The notes under the pieces are model-generated. The model did not search any database and was not told the DNA's origin. It worked only from the letters and a program-made list of their open reading frames with translations. Both the position numbers and the translations under genes were made by a program. Positions 55,801 through 63,776 of a stretch of DNA of 64,000 nt are shown piece after piece. The DNA comes from Ferriphaselus amnicola (GTDB lineage Bacteria > Pseudomonadota > Gammaproteobacteria > Burkholderiales > Gallionellaceae): assembly GCF_000974685.2 (NCBI RefSeq), contig NZ_AP018738.1:868001-932000 (forward strand). Reading direction: 5' to 3'. Within the stretch, counting starts at the first letter, position 1. Every line of letters begins with the position of its first letter.

Positions 55801-56374
55801 CCCTCGCGTCATGCACCTGTCCACCCACGGCTTCTTCCTCGCCGATCAAGCCTCCATCACACAAGGCACCCGAGGCGCATCACGCATCGACTCAGAGCAG
55901 CCCCAAACTCACCATTCCGATAGCGCTTCCGCCTTACCCGCAGGCTACGAGAATCCGCTGGTACGCTCCGGCCTCGCCTTTGCCGGAGCCAACCACGCCG
56001 GTGATGCCAAGGGCGGGCGCGACGGTTTGCTTACTGCTCTTGAGGTGTCCGGCATGGACTTACACGGCACCGACCTCGTCACTCTGTCTGCCTGCGAAAC
56101 GGGTAGAGGCGAAGTTAAATCCGGTGAGGGCGTGTTCGGCCTGCGCCGCGCCTTTGCTCTGGCCGGAACGGCACACCTGATGATGAGCCTATGGCCGGTA
56201 AGCGACGACGTCACCGCTCAACAGATGCAGCGCTTCTACCAACTGTACGGTAAGAAAACCAACCCTGCTGCCGCGCTAAGACAAGCCCAGCTGGCCACCA
56301 TCGCCGAGCTACGCAGCAAAAAAGGACAGGCCGAACCTGCCCTGTGGGCGCCGTTCATTGTGCAGGGGTGGTAG
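52841..56374 (+). CDS. Exported TPR-CHAT protein (caspase-like), paralogue 1
   Basis: 1177 residues. A signal sequence (VLTVLCALMIGVVQAG) is followed by about 13 kinesin-light-chain-type TPR units of 42 residues (consensus LNNLA.LY...GQYDKALPLYQRALAIREK.LG.EH, about residues 30-600), a helical linker and a C-terminal CHAT domain. The catalytic dyad is visible: His996 in MHLSTHGFFLAD and Cys1085 in TLSACETGRGEV. CHAT proteins are caspase-family peptidases, often sensor-activated in bacterial defence or cell death. Export of such a protein is unusual. Its last ~300 bases are almost identical to those of the second CHAT gene. Confidence 0.9.
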   Translation: MMIVDRWVLTVLCALMIGVVQAGDLSKADEEELQRAKQLNAQVLELYQKGDYQGAATLAEQTLEIREKILGPQHAATATSLNNLAAAYKALKQYDKALPLYLRALEIREKVLGFEHTATAQSLSNLAVLYEATGQDEKSLPLRQRILAIREKTLGAEHGETAASLNNLATLYEKLGQRDQAMPLYQRAAAIKAKASGAESVETAQQLNIQALTYRIQEQYDKALPLLLRALPIYEKTLGAEHPETVGCLDDLAGLYVKLVEYEKALPYYQRALAIREKTLGPEHSELAETLNALAKLHEEMGQYSGAAPYYQRALAIREKTLGREHADTLLSMNDLAGLHYKFGQYDQALQLYQRVLSVREKTLGPNHSQTAVSLEGLGLVYADLSQYDKALPLYQRALQIREKAFGLEHPTVASSLNNLASLYRSLGQYEKALPLYQQALAIDENALGKEHPDTATDLNNLAALFDDLGQYDKEIPLLLRALAIREKSLGAEHPSTATSLGNLAGLYETLEQYDKALALYQRALSIREKSLGAEHADTAISLSNLAMVYRRLGQFDQSLPLLQRALSIREKVFGQEHEDTANSLSFLAFLHGIQRQPVESLAYFRRGEHAIGLVIERAFSILTEQEKLALVQGNVWSYHGMLSLIHRQLASDPAAIRAGLDLVLSRKGIVFDAQARQQDAIARSLDPETKKLWDALSNQRSELAKLMQSKPETLGSEAYQKRIADYQAAITQLESQLASKSALVAQEFKQRTVTSQEVANTLGKSGVLAEFVKIQDYDWEHGKWSDTWRYLAFILHGDGKIQLVDLGEAGALESTVQAALKPIGLVGSSNDQQQDATRSLYQTLWQPIAAAVGDANKVVFSPDGLLNLVPFAAMQDDNGHYLIESRQISYVTSGRDLTKGDLGIKPETELYLAANPKFDLAVQVSPTPASEELTRGAVRSAGFGLHFSPLPGTAQEAEQVPSYLTGKHTVLTGKEATEDSVLNIRRPRVMHLSTHGFFLADQASITQGTRGASRIDSEQPQTHHSDSASALPAGYENPLVRSGLAFAGANHAGDAKGGRDGLLTALEVSGMDLHGTDLVTLSACETGRGEVKSGEGVFGLRRAFALAGTAHLMMSLWPVSDDVTAQQMQRFYQLYGKKTNPAAALRQAQLATIAELRSKKGQAEPALWAPFIVQGW

Positions 56375-56420
56375 CTACCAACGTGTCGAGGGTGAGAAAA
56401 CCGTTTTGAAGGAAATCACA

Positions 56421-57389
56421 TTGAGTCCGCCAAGCAATAAAAGTACATCGTTGGAAACACCCCTCGGTAGATTGTCTTTTGGCATCAAGGCCGATGCAGG
56501 AGAGGTTGATAATTTCCGTGTTTCGATACGCCCTGTTGATCGCGAGATGCCGTTGGGAATGAGCGTCGATGGCTGTGCGGCGGTGTTGTTCGAAGGGTTG
56601 TCGTGTTCGGCGTTTGAAAATCTGGAATTTTACTGTCAGTGGGATGACTTGAAACAGCAGGGGATGGCGAACTCCGGGGAGTCATTAGAGGCATGGGAAT
56701 GGGAGTCTAATGGCAAGCTGGTGATGATAGGTACGGAAGATTCGGATCGGCTTAACGAGCGCCTGAATTATCAAGGCCAATCTACCTGTGAAAATATTTC
56801 GGTTGCGATGGCGGACAACGCAATATCCGTTCGCCTCGAAAAATTTGCAGCCGGCAAAATGTTGTCGCTGCACTTTTTGGTGGCCTGGAACCCGTCACCT
56901 GAACCAAGCTCCTGTTCTTGTTGGTACGCCGTCGAAATGTCCCATCAGGAATTGATCGAGTCGTTAAATCCCACCGAAAAATCGTGGGACAGGTTCCCAC
57001 ACATAGCGAAAAAGATCGGTGCTGCACTTTACTATCGGGTGGGGCCGATACATGAACCTGAAGTCACCCCGAACTTCAGCTACGTTGAGTTCACAGGCCG
57101 ATTCGATCATCAGGAGGGGGCAAAGCGCTACCTGCTGTGCTCCTATGACGGGTGTTGGGCAGTTTGCAGTCATGTGGAATCTGATGAGAGAGGTATCAAG
57201 CTCCAGTTCGTGGACTGCGCCGAGATCGCGGCGAAGTTGAAAGAATTTTATGGGATCAATGTGATGAGCAAAGCGGAACTGGAAGCGGAATTCCAGTTAA
57301 CGCCGGATCTGCCCTATATGTGTGACAGTGATCTTAAATACTGGAAACCGCAGACGATGGGCTCGGCTTTGTTCAACTGGTGGGATTGA
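56421..57389 (+). CDS. Cytosolic protein of unknown function between the CHAT and FGE-like genes
   Basis: About 322 residues without a signal (TTG start at 56421 with AAGGAA upstream; TTG 56406 is the alternative). It appears beta-rich in the first half (PLGRLSFGIKADAGEVDNF, VSIRPVDREMPLGMSVDG) and mixed in the second, with Cys-rich spots (SSCSCWYAVEM, LLCSYDGCWAVCSH). No family recognised. It follows the first CHAT gene closely and ends six bases before the FGE-like gene, so it is part of the same unit; a substrate, inhibitor or regulator of the CHAT proteins is possible. Confidence 0.6.
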   Translation: MSPPSNKSTSLETPLGRLSFGIKADAGEVDNFRVSIRPVDREMPLGMSVDGCAAVLFEGLSCSAFENLEFYCQWDDLKQQGMANSGESLEAWEWESNGKLVMIGTEDSDRLNERLNYQGQSTCENISVAMADNAISVRLEKFAAGKMLSLHFLVAWNPSPEPSSCSCWYAVEMSHQELIESLNPTEKSWDRFPHIAKKIGAALYYRVGPIHEPEVTPNFSYVEFTGRFDHQEGAKRYLLCSYDGCWAVCSHVESDERGIKLQFVDCAEIAAKLKEFYGINVMSKAELEAEFQLTPDLPYMCDSDLKYWKPQTMGSALFNWWD

Positions 57390-57395
57390 CGAGCC

Positions 57396-58238
57396 ATGAC
57401 TATGCATGCACGGATAACAAGCGTCATTGTTCACCTGATCGGGCTGATCGTGTGGGGAGTCGGCTTTGCCACTCAAGCGCAAGATATTCAGAGTGGTTTG
57501 CCGTCGGGCAGCGAATTCCGCGACTGCGCTGATTGCCCGCAGATGGTGGTCGTTCCGGCGGGCAGTTTCCTAATGGGCTCGCCGTCCGATGAGGCGATGC
57601 GAGAAGAAAACGAAGGGCCGCAGCACCGCGTGACTATCGCCCGTCCGTTTGCCGTGGGCGTGTATGAGATCACCTTTGCTGAGTGGGATGCCTGCACGGC
57701 CGACGGCGGTTGCAACGGGCATCATCCGTTTGATTACGGATGGGGGCGGGGAAGCCAACCAGTGGTCGATGTCAGTTGGCAGGATGCGCAGGCTTACCTT
57801 ACGTGGTTGAGTCGAAAAACCAGCCAGCACTATCGCTTACTCACGGAGGCTGAATGGGAATACGCCGCGCGTGCAGGCAGTTCCACTGGATATTATTGGG
57901 GAACAGGGGCTGGGCAGAATAATGCCAATTTCAAACACTGCGGCAGCGTATCGGATGGCAAGCAACCCGTGCCAGTCGGCAGCTTTGCGCCAAATGCTTT
58001 CGGCCTCTTTGATATGCTTGGCAATGTGTGGGAGTGGGTGGAGGATCGCTATCACGCCAATTATCACCGCGTGCCCAAGGATGGCCGAGCTTGGGCGGGC
58101 GGTGAAGCTATGCGCGTGGTACGCGGCGGTTCGTGGATGAACGAGGCCGATGAGTCACGCGCTGCTCGCCGCGATGCCAGTGCTGCAGATGGACGTGGGG
58201 AAAACAGCGGTTTTCGCGTGGCCAGAGAATTAAAGTAA
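57396..58238 (+). CDS. Exported formylglycine-generating-enzyme-like (SUMF1/FGE-sulfatase domain) protein, probably not an oxidase
   Basis: 280 residues: signal segment (VIVHLIGLIVWGVGFATQAQ), then the full FGE-type domain: MVVVPAGSFLMGSPSDEA, GPQHRVTIARPFAVGVYEIT, PVVDVSWQDAQAYLTWLS, RLLTEAEWEYAARAGSS, FGLFDMLGNVWEWVEDRYH, RVVRGGSWMNEADESR and NSGFRVAREL. The stretch that carries the catalytic cysteines in true FGE reads SRAARRDASAADGRGENSGF here and has no cysteine, so it is likely a ligand- or substrate-binding version. Such domains often accompany caspase-like proteins in bacteria. It starts six bases after one gene and ends 12 bases before the second CHAT gene. Confidence 0.87.
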   Translation: MTMHARITSVIVHLIGLIVWGVGFATQAQDIQSGLPSGSEFRDCADCPQMVVVPAGSFLMGSPSDEAMREENEGPQHRVTIARPFAVGVYEITFAEWDACTADGGCNGHHPFDYGWGRGSQPVVDVSWQDAQAYLTWLSRKTSQHYRLLTEAEWEYAARAGSSTGYYWGTGAGQNNANFKHCGSVSDGKQPVPVGSFAPNAFGLFDMLGNVWEWVEDRYHANYHRVPKDGRAWAGGEAMRVVRGGSWMNEADESRAARRDASAADGRGENSGFRVARELK

Positions 58239-58250
58239 GGGGAGCGATGG

Positions 58251-61200
58251 ATGCGCTATTCAACTCGATTTTTGATTATGTTGTCCCTCACTTTGTTGCT
58301 GCCTGCCGCGGCAAATGCGCAGCACTACACCTACGAAGGCACCATCACTTTTCTAGAGTTGAGCGGCAAGGATTGCGGCGAGGTCAAGGAGGGCGATAGC
58401 CGTCCCTATACCTTGGCTGTCGGTGTGCAAGGCACGCATATCACGGGCTACAGTCTATTGCAGGGCGCTGACCCCGGTCGGTTTTCTGGTACAGGCACAG
58501 AGAATCTGAGCGTTGAATATCCTGACCCCTTGCAGTCCACAGGGCATGGCATCAGTTTGCTTGGACTAGCGAGCACTAGCCTTATAGGCGAGTTGCGAGA
58601 GAGAAGATTGCGATCTGATGAGGCGGGTTGCAATCTGTCACGCGGCCAGATATCGGCTCGGCAGAGGGCCACGAGCGCAGCGGCGGAAGTCCAATTACGG
58701 CAACTGGAGACGGACTTTAACAACGCACGCGAGGCTGATGTGGCGCAAAAACGCGCACCAGCAGCCTACGCCGAGATACAGCGCTTGCTGCCTCAAGCCA
58801 GTCAGGTCGCAGCGCAACAAGATAGCGATCCGCAGCAGGCACGGGCGCTGTTCGACCAGTTGCAGCCTTTGTTCGATCAGGTGTACGGCGCGCATAGCTT
58901 GCCGGCTTACACTAATCTGTCGGCGCGAGCCAAGTTCGCAGAACGCGGCGGCGACCTACATGGCGCTTTCGAGTTGCGCAAGCTGGCGCTACAGATCGCC
59001 AGCAAGTCATTGCCCGGGCAGCTCGCTCTCTCTAATTACAACCTAGCCGATGTTATGGAAAAACTGGGACGCAAAGAAGAGGCTGCGGTGTTCTTTATCG
59101 AGGCGGCTGCGGCTGACGAGAAGCAATATGGCGCGCAGCATCCCGAGGTGGCCAACGATCTACTGCGGGCCGCCGATGTGCAGGAGGCTTTGGGGCGGAA
59201 CGAACTGGCGTTGCAGAAGTACGAACGGGTGCTGCGGATACGTCAACAGACCGCCGGGCCGGACTCCTCAGAGGCGGCTGCGGTTATGTGGAAGCTGGCG
59301 CAACTGCTGGGCAAGATGGAGCGGCAAGAGCAATCCTTGAATTGGTTCCGCCAAGAGTTGGCTATCACAGAAAAGCTGCGGGGCGATGGGCATGCGGATA
59401 CGGCTTCCAGCCTAGAGGGAACGGCGGGTGCACTGAGCAAACTAGGGCGACACAGAGAGGCGTTGCCGCTGCTGGAGCGGGCGTTGGCGATACGTGAAAA
59501 GGTGTACGGCGAGGAATACGCCGATACGGCAAGCAGCCTGCGTAACCTTGGCTGGGGTTATCACAATGCTGGGCAGGATCAATTGGCATCGCAGTTCGCC
59601 CAGCGTGCGCTGGCGGTCGATGAGCGGGTATTGGGCATCGCGCACCGAAATACAGTGAACGATCTGAACGATCTGGCATTGATCTACAAATCCATGGGGC
59701 GTTTCGAGGAAGCTTTATCCGCCCAGCAACGTGCACTGGCGGGCTATGAAAAGGTATATGGCGCGGAACATCCGGATGTCGCGGTAGGGGCGACCAATCT
59801 GGCGGATATCTATCTGGTGACGGGGAAGTACGTCCAAGCTTTGCCCCTGTATCAGCGAGCACTGGCGATCAACGAGAAGGTGCTGGGGCCAGATCATGTC
59901 GGCACTGCCGTTACGCTGGGCAATCTCGCGCTCTACAACAAGACTGTCGGCGAGTATGAGCAGGCATTGGCGTTGTATCAGCGTGCGCTGGCCATCGATG
60001 AAAAGGCACTAGGAGCGGAACATCCAGCCACGGCTTCAGACATGAACAATCTGGCCAGCCTGTATGTGACGCTGGGGCGATATGCGGAGGCATCGGATCT
60101 GCATCAGCGTGCCTTGGTTGTGAGGGAGCGCGTGCTGGGAAGCGAACATCCGGAGACTCGGATCAGTCTGAACAACCTTGGCACCCTGCACGAGATGCTG
60201 GGTGAATACGATAAGTCCCTTGCCTACCATGCGCGGGCGTTGTCCATCGCAGAGCGGAGCCTGGGAAGGGATCACCCGGAGACGGCAGCCAGCCTGAATA
60301 ATCTGGCGACGCTGTATGCGGAGATCGGCCAGTTCGATAAAGCCCTGTCGATGGCGCAACGGGTGGTGGATATCTACCAGAGGTCGTTGGGAGCGCAGCA
60401 TGCGCTGACGGCGACCGCGCTGGGGAATCAGGGCGTCATCTACGAACGCAAGGGCGATTACCGACAGGCGCTGGAACTGGCACAACGCGCTCTGTCCATA
60501 AGTGAAAAAGCCTTGGGGGATGAACATGTCGATACCGCCGCCAGCCTGAACAATCTGGCCACGCTGTACTGGCGGCTGGGCGAGCATCAGCAGGCCGTAG
60601 CCAGTTACCAGCGCGCGCTCGCAATCAGCGAGAAAAAATATGGTGCCGAACACGCCGAGACCGCCGTGGTCATCAATAATCTGGCGATGGTGTATGGCGA
60701 CATGGGGCGGCATGACGAAGCGCTACCCTTGCTGAACCGCGCCTTGCGCATCCGCGAGCACACGCTGGGCGACGGGCACAGATATACCGGCAATACGCTG
60801 GGCAATCTGGCTTTCAGCCAAGCGGCGCTGGGGCGCTATACGGATGCACTGGCCTCGTTCAGTCGGGGCAACGCTATCGCAGACAAGGTTATCGAACGGG
60901 TGTTCGCGGTCGCCAACGAGAAGGACAAGCTGGCCTATGTGCAGCAGCAGGAATGGGGTTATTTCGGCCAGTTGTCGCTGATCCACCAACATTTCACGCA
61001 TGACCCGCAGGCTTTGCGGCAGGGGCTGGATCTGGTGCTCGCGCGCAAAGGTATCGTGTTCGATGCGCAGGCCCGACAGAACGAAGCGTTGGCGGGCAGT
61101 CTCGATCCCGCTGCGCGTGCGTTGTGGGACGAACTGGCCAGACAGCGCGCCATCCAGTCCAGGTTGTTGCAGAACAGGCCCGGTGAGCTCAGCGCGGAAG

Positions 61201-62552
61201 CCTATCAGCGCCAGCTGCGTGAGCTCGATGACAGGATAGACGGATTGGAGCGGCAGCTTGCCGGGAGGAGTGCGCTGGTCGCCGAGCAGCTGAAACAACG
61301 CGGCATCACCAGCGCGGTGCTGGCTGGGCACCTGCCTGCCGGGGCCGTGCTCGCCGAATTCATTCGCATCGATGATTTCGACTGGCAACAGGGAAAATGG
61401 GCGGGTACTCAGCACTATTTGGCCTTCCTGCTTCACCCCGATGGCCACATAGATCTAGCCGATTTGGGAGAGGCGAGTGCGTTGGAAAGCGATCTCCAGT
61501 ATCAACTCAGACAGCTCGACCGCATCGGCCTCGACACCGATCTACAACTTGCTGCTACACGCAAGTTGTATCAGATGCTGTGGCAACCGCTGCGTAAATC
61601 CGTTGATGCCGCCGATACCGTCATCTTCAGTCCGGATGGCTTACTCAACCTCGTGCCGTTTGCCGCCATGCTGGGAGAGGATGAGCGCTTCCTCATCGAG
61701 CGTCGCAATGTTGTTTATGTCACCTCGGGGCGCGAACTCGCCAAAGGCGATACCGGTATCAAGCCAGATAGTCTGCTCTATCTCGCTGCTAATCCCGCAT
61801 TCGACCTCGATTCGCGGCTTGTTCCGTCGGATAGTCACTCTGCCAACGTCACCCGCGCGGCGGGCTTCGATCTCCAGTTCGGCCCCTTACCCGGCACGCA
61901 GCAGGAAGCCGACTACATACCCAGCGTGATCCGGGGCAAGCAACGCATTGTTACAGGGAAGCAGGCGACCGAAGCCTCGGTCCTCGCTGCGGGTCACCCC
62001 AAAATCATGCACCTCGCCACCCACGGCTTCTTCCTCAGCGACCAGTCGCGGAGCGGCCCCGGCACACGCGGTGCGATGGCACTGCAGGACACGGCTCAGG
62101 CCACGGCCCGTACTTCCTCCGGTCATGAGAACCCGCTCGTACGTTCCGGCCTTGCCCTAGCGGGAGCGAACTATGCCGGTAAAGCCCAGGATGGGCTAGA
62201 CGGCTTGTTGACCGCCCTCGAAGTCTCGGGCATGGACCTGCACGGCACCGATCTCGTCACTCTGTCTGCCTGCGAAACGGGTAGAGGCGAAGTTAAATCC
62301 GGTGAGGGCGTGTTCGGTCTGCGTCGAGCTTTTGCGCTGGCCGGCACCGCACACCTGATGATGAGCCTATGGCCGGTAAGCGACGACGTCACGGCGCAAC
62401 AAATGCAGCGCTTCTATCAACTGTACGGCAAGAAAACCAACCCCGCCGCCGCGCTAAGACAAGCTCAACAGGCCACCATCGCCGAGCTACGCAGCAAAAA
62501 AGGACAGGCCGAACCTGCCCTGTGGGCGCCGTTCATTGTGCAGGGATGGTAG
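58251..62552 (+). CDS. Exported TPR-CHAT protein (caspase-like), paralogue 2
   Basis: 1433 residues. Signal peptide (LIMLSLTLLLPAAANAQ), a unique ~120-residue beta-rich N-terminal domain (HYTYEGTITFLELSGKDCG), a helical stretch, about 14 kinesin-light-chain-type TPR units (about residues 220-860) and a C-terminal CHAT domain with His1258 in MHLATHGFFLSD and Cys1341 in TLSACETGRGEV. Domain order and 3' sequence match the CHAT protein at 52841; the N-terminal domain is extra and may be the specific sensor. It is preceded by the FGE-like gene and followed 28 bases later by a small exported protein. Confidence 0.9.
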   Translation: MRYSTRFLIMLSLTLLLPAAANAQHYTYEGTITFLELSGKDCGEVKEGDSRPYTLAVGVQGTHITGYSLLQGADPGRFSGTGTENLSVEYPDPLQSTGHGISLLGLASTSLIGELRERRLRSDEAGCNLSRGQISARQRATSAAAEVQLRQLETDFNNAREADVAQKRAPAAYAEIQRLLPQASQVAAQQDSDPQQARALFDQLQPLFDQVYGAHSLPAYTNLSARAKFAERGGDLHGAFELRKLALQIASKSLPGQLALSNYNLADVMEKLGRKEEAAVFFIEAAAADEKQYGAQHPEVANDLLRAADVQEALGRNELALQKYERVLRIRQQTAGPDSSEAAAVMWKLAQLLGKMERQEQSLNWFRQELAITEKLRGDGHADTASSLEGTAGALSKLGRHREALPLLERALAIREKVYGEEYADTASSLRNLGWGYHNAGQDQLASQFAQRALAVDERVLGIAHRNTVNDLNDLALIYKSMGRFEEALSAQQRALAGYEKVYGAEHPDVAVGATNLADIYLVTGKYVQALPLYQRALAINEKVLGPDHVGTAVTLGNLALYNKTVGEYEQALALYQRALAIDEKALGAEHPATASDMNNLASLYVTLGRYAEASDLHQRALVVRERVLGSEHPETRISLNNLGTLHEMLGEYDKSLAYHARALSIAERSLGRDHPETAASLNNLATLYAEIGQFDKALSMAQRVVDIYQRSLGAQHALTATALGNQGVIYERKGDYRQALELAQRALSISEKALGDEHVDTAASLNNLATLYWRLGEHQQAVASYQRALAISEKKYGAEHAETAVVINNLAMVYGDMGRHDEALPLLNRALRIREHTLGDGHRYTGNTLGNLAFSQAALGRYTDALASFSRGNAIADKVIERVFAVANEKDKLAYVQQQEWGYFGQLSLIHQHFTHDPQALRQGLDLVLARKGIVFDAQARQNEALAGSLDPAARALWDELARQRAIQSRLLQNRPGELSAEAYQRQLRELDDRIDGLERQLAGRSALVAEQLKQRGITSAVLAGHLPAGAVLAEFIRIDDFDWQQGKWAGTQHYLAFLLHPDGHIDLADLGEASALESDLQYQLRQLDRIGLDTDLQLAATRKLYQMLWQPLRKSVDAADTVIFSPDGLLNLVPFAAMLGEDERFLIERRNVVYVTSGRELAKGDTGIKPDSLLYLAANPAFDLDSRLVPSDSHSANVTRAAGFDLQFGPLPGTQQEADYIPSVIRGKQRIVTGKQATEASVLAAGHPKIMHLATHGFFLSDQSRSGPGTRGAMALQDTAQATARTSSGHENPLVRSGLALAGANYAGKAQDGLDGLLTALEVSGMDLHGTDLVTLSACETGRGEVKSGEGVFGLRRAFALAGTAHLMMSLWPVSDDVTAQQMQRFYQLYGKKTNPAAALRQAQQATIAELRSKKGQAEPALWAPFIVQGW

Positions 62553-62580
62553 CCACTAACATTTTGATAGGTGAGGAACG

Positions 62581-62886
62581 ATGAAGTCTAAATTTCGCGT
62601 AATTGCATTGAGCTTGATGGGGCTTATGGTTGTTGGCATGGGCTATTGCACTAGCAGCTTTATCGGTGCCGAGGCGCGGGTTAAGGCGATGTGTGAGCAA
62701 ATCAAGCCCGGTATGCCGATTGCTGAGCTTCAAGCCTTTGGATTGGAGCACGGTTTAGGAGGGCTGCCGTTTCCTCAGTCAGGCATTAATTTTATGGTTG
62801 AGAAGAAAACTGCGGGGCGCTTCGGTTGCAAAGTTGTACTTGAGGCTGGGGTAGTAAAGGACGTTGCCTATCAATTTTCAGACTAA
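62581..62886 (+). CDS. Small exported or membrane-anchored protein, BamE/SmpA-like pattern
   Basis: 101 residues with one hydrophobic N-terminal segment (VIALSLMGLMVVGMGYCTSS), which may be a signal anchor or a non-standard lipoprotein signal. The rest has KPGMPIAELQAFGLEHGLGG, recalling the pGms.aev...lG turn of BamE/SmpA-type folds, and a beta-hairpin end. Function unknown. GGTGAGGA ribosome binding site before the ATG at 62581; last gene of the CHAT unit. Confidence 0.6.
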   Translation: MKSKFRVIALSLMGLMVVGMGYCTSSFIGAEARVKAMCEQIKPGMPIAELQAFGLEHGLGGLPFPQSGINFMVEKKTAGRFGCKVVLEAGVVKDVAYQFSD

Positions 62887-62923
62887 GCAGATGGGTTGAC
62901 GATTCCGCCACCCCATCCGCACG

Positions 62924-62953
62924 CCTGATAAAAGAGGGGCTGAAAGCGTCTAA
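62924..62953 (+). promoter_or_regulatory. Bipartite promoter-like element, site 6
   Basis: CCTGATAA (62924-62931), 15 bases, CGTCTAA (62947-62953), 119 bases before the TolB-like gene at 63073 and after the end of the CHAT unit. Confidence 0.62.
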
Positions 62954-63072
62954 AGTGGACATTCTTTGTATGCAGTTGGCATCGCAGGCATTACAGCTCG
63001 TCGTTTGGAATAGTTCGCGTAGAGTGTTGGCTACACATAATTCAGTTCGGTAGTTTTGATAAGAGGAGTTCT

Positions 63073-63738
63073 ATGATGAAAAGGTTAGCGCTAGGTATGT
63101 GTTTGTTCTCCATGCTGATCGGCACGGCTGCTGCGGCATCCGTGCGAGAGCAGGGCGGAAATGTTTTCTATGTCGGCGACGATGGGCGGTCGCTCCAGCT
63201 CACGAAAAGTAAGAATAATGGCGGTGCCGTATTGTCGCCGGACGGGCAGCGAGTGGCCTATCTGCATATCAGACCCAAGAATGAGCGAGATCACGAGGTA
63301 TTCCGGGGTAAGGAGATCTGGGTGGTGGATGTGACGGGCAAGAACGCCAAGCGCTTGTTGAAGACGCGGATGGTAGATGAGGATGCCGAAGATGCCGCTG
63401 AAACTAGGCTGGCCCAGTTCAACTCACTGGCATTCTCTGCGGCGGGTGATCGACTGTATTTTCTCAGTGAGGGATGGGTGGAGCAGGATGCACTTCATGT
63501 TCTTAACTTAGCCACGGGAAAACAAAAATTTCTTACTGGTACAAACCAGTTCATTGTCATTCCTCGCGGGCGCTATGCCGAGCATCTTGTGATTGACGAT
63601 AGGTGTCACGAAGATTCGGCTGGAAAATCTGGTTGCTCCTTTCTGATAACTCCCGAAGGCAAGGAGGTGATGTCAGTGGGCGAGGAGTGGGAGCAGGCGA
63701 TGGCGTTTGTTAAGCGTCAAGAGGCTAAGAAGAAGTAA
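63073..63738 (+). CDS. Exported TolB/WD40-like beta-propeller fragment protein, paralogue 2
   Basis: 221 residues, signal peptide (LALGMCLFSMLIGTAAAA), then blades GAVLSPDGQRVAYLHI, EIWVVDVTGKNAKRLL, LAFSAAGDRLYFLSEG and DALHVLNLATGKQKFL, homologous along its length to the protein at 46751 (both begin the mature part ASV.EQ.GN.FYVGDDG). ATG at 63073 with AGAGGAG upstream. It overlaps or abuts the next gene (TAATG). Confidence 0.78.
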   Translation: MMKRLALGMCLFSMLIGTAAAASVREQGGNVFYVGDDGRSLQLTKSKNNGGAVLSPDGQRVAYLHIRPKNERDHEVFRGKEIWVVDVTGKNAKRLLKTRMVDEDAEDAAETRLAQFNSLAFSAAGDRLYFLSEGWVEQDALHVLNLATGKQKFLTGTNQFIVIPRGRYAEHLVIDDRCHEDSAGKSGCSFLITPEGKEVMSVGEEWEQAMAFVKRQEAKKK

Positions 63739-63776
63739 TGAAGCTGAAATCAATTGGGGGCTCGTGCGGGATCACG

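Noticed and set aside
56421-57389. Possible gasdermin or pore-forming partner for the CHAT proteases
   Set aside because: No hydrophobic pore-forming pattern or lipidated N-terminus is visible; I leave it as unknown.
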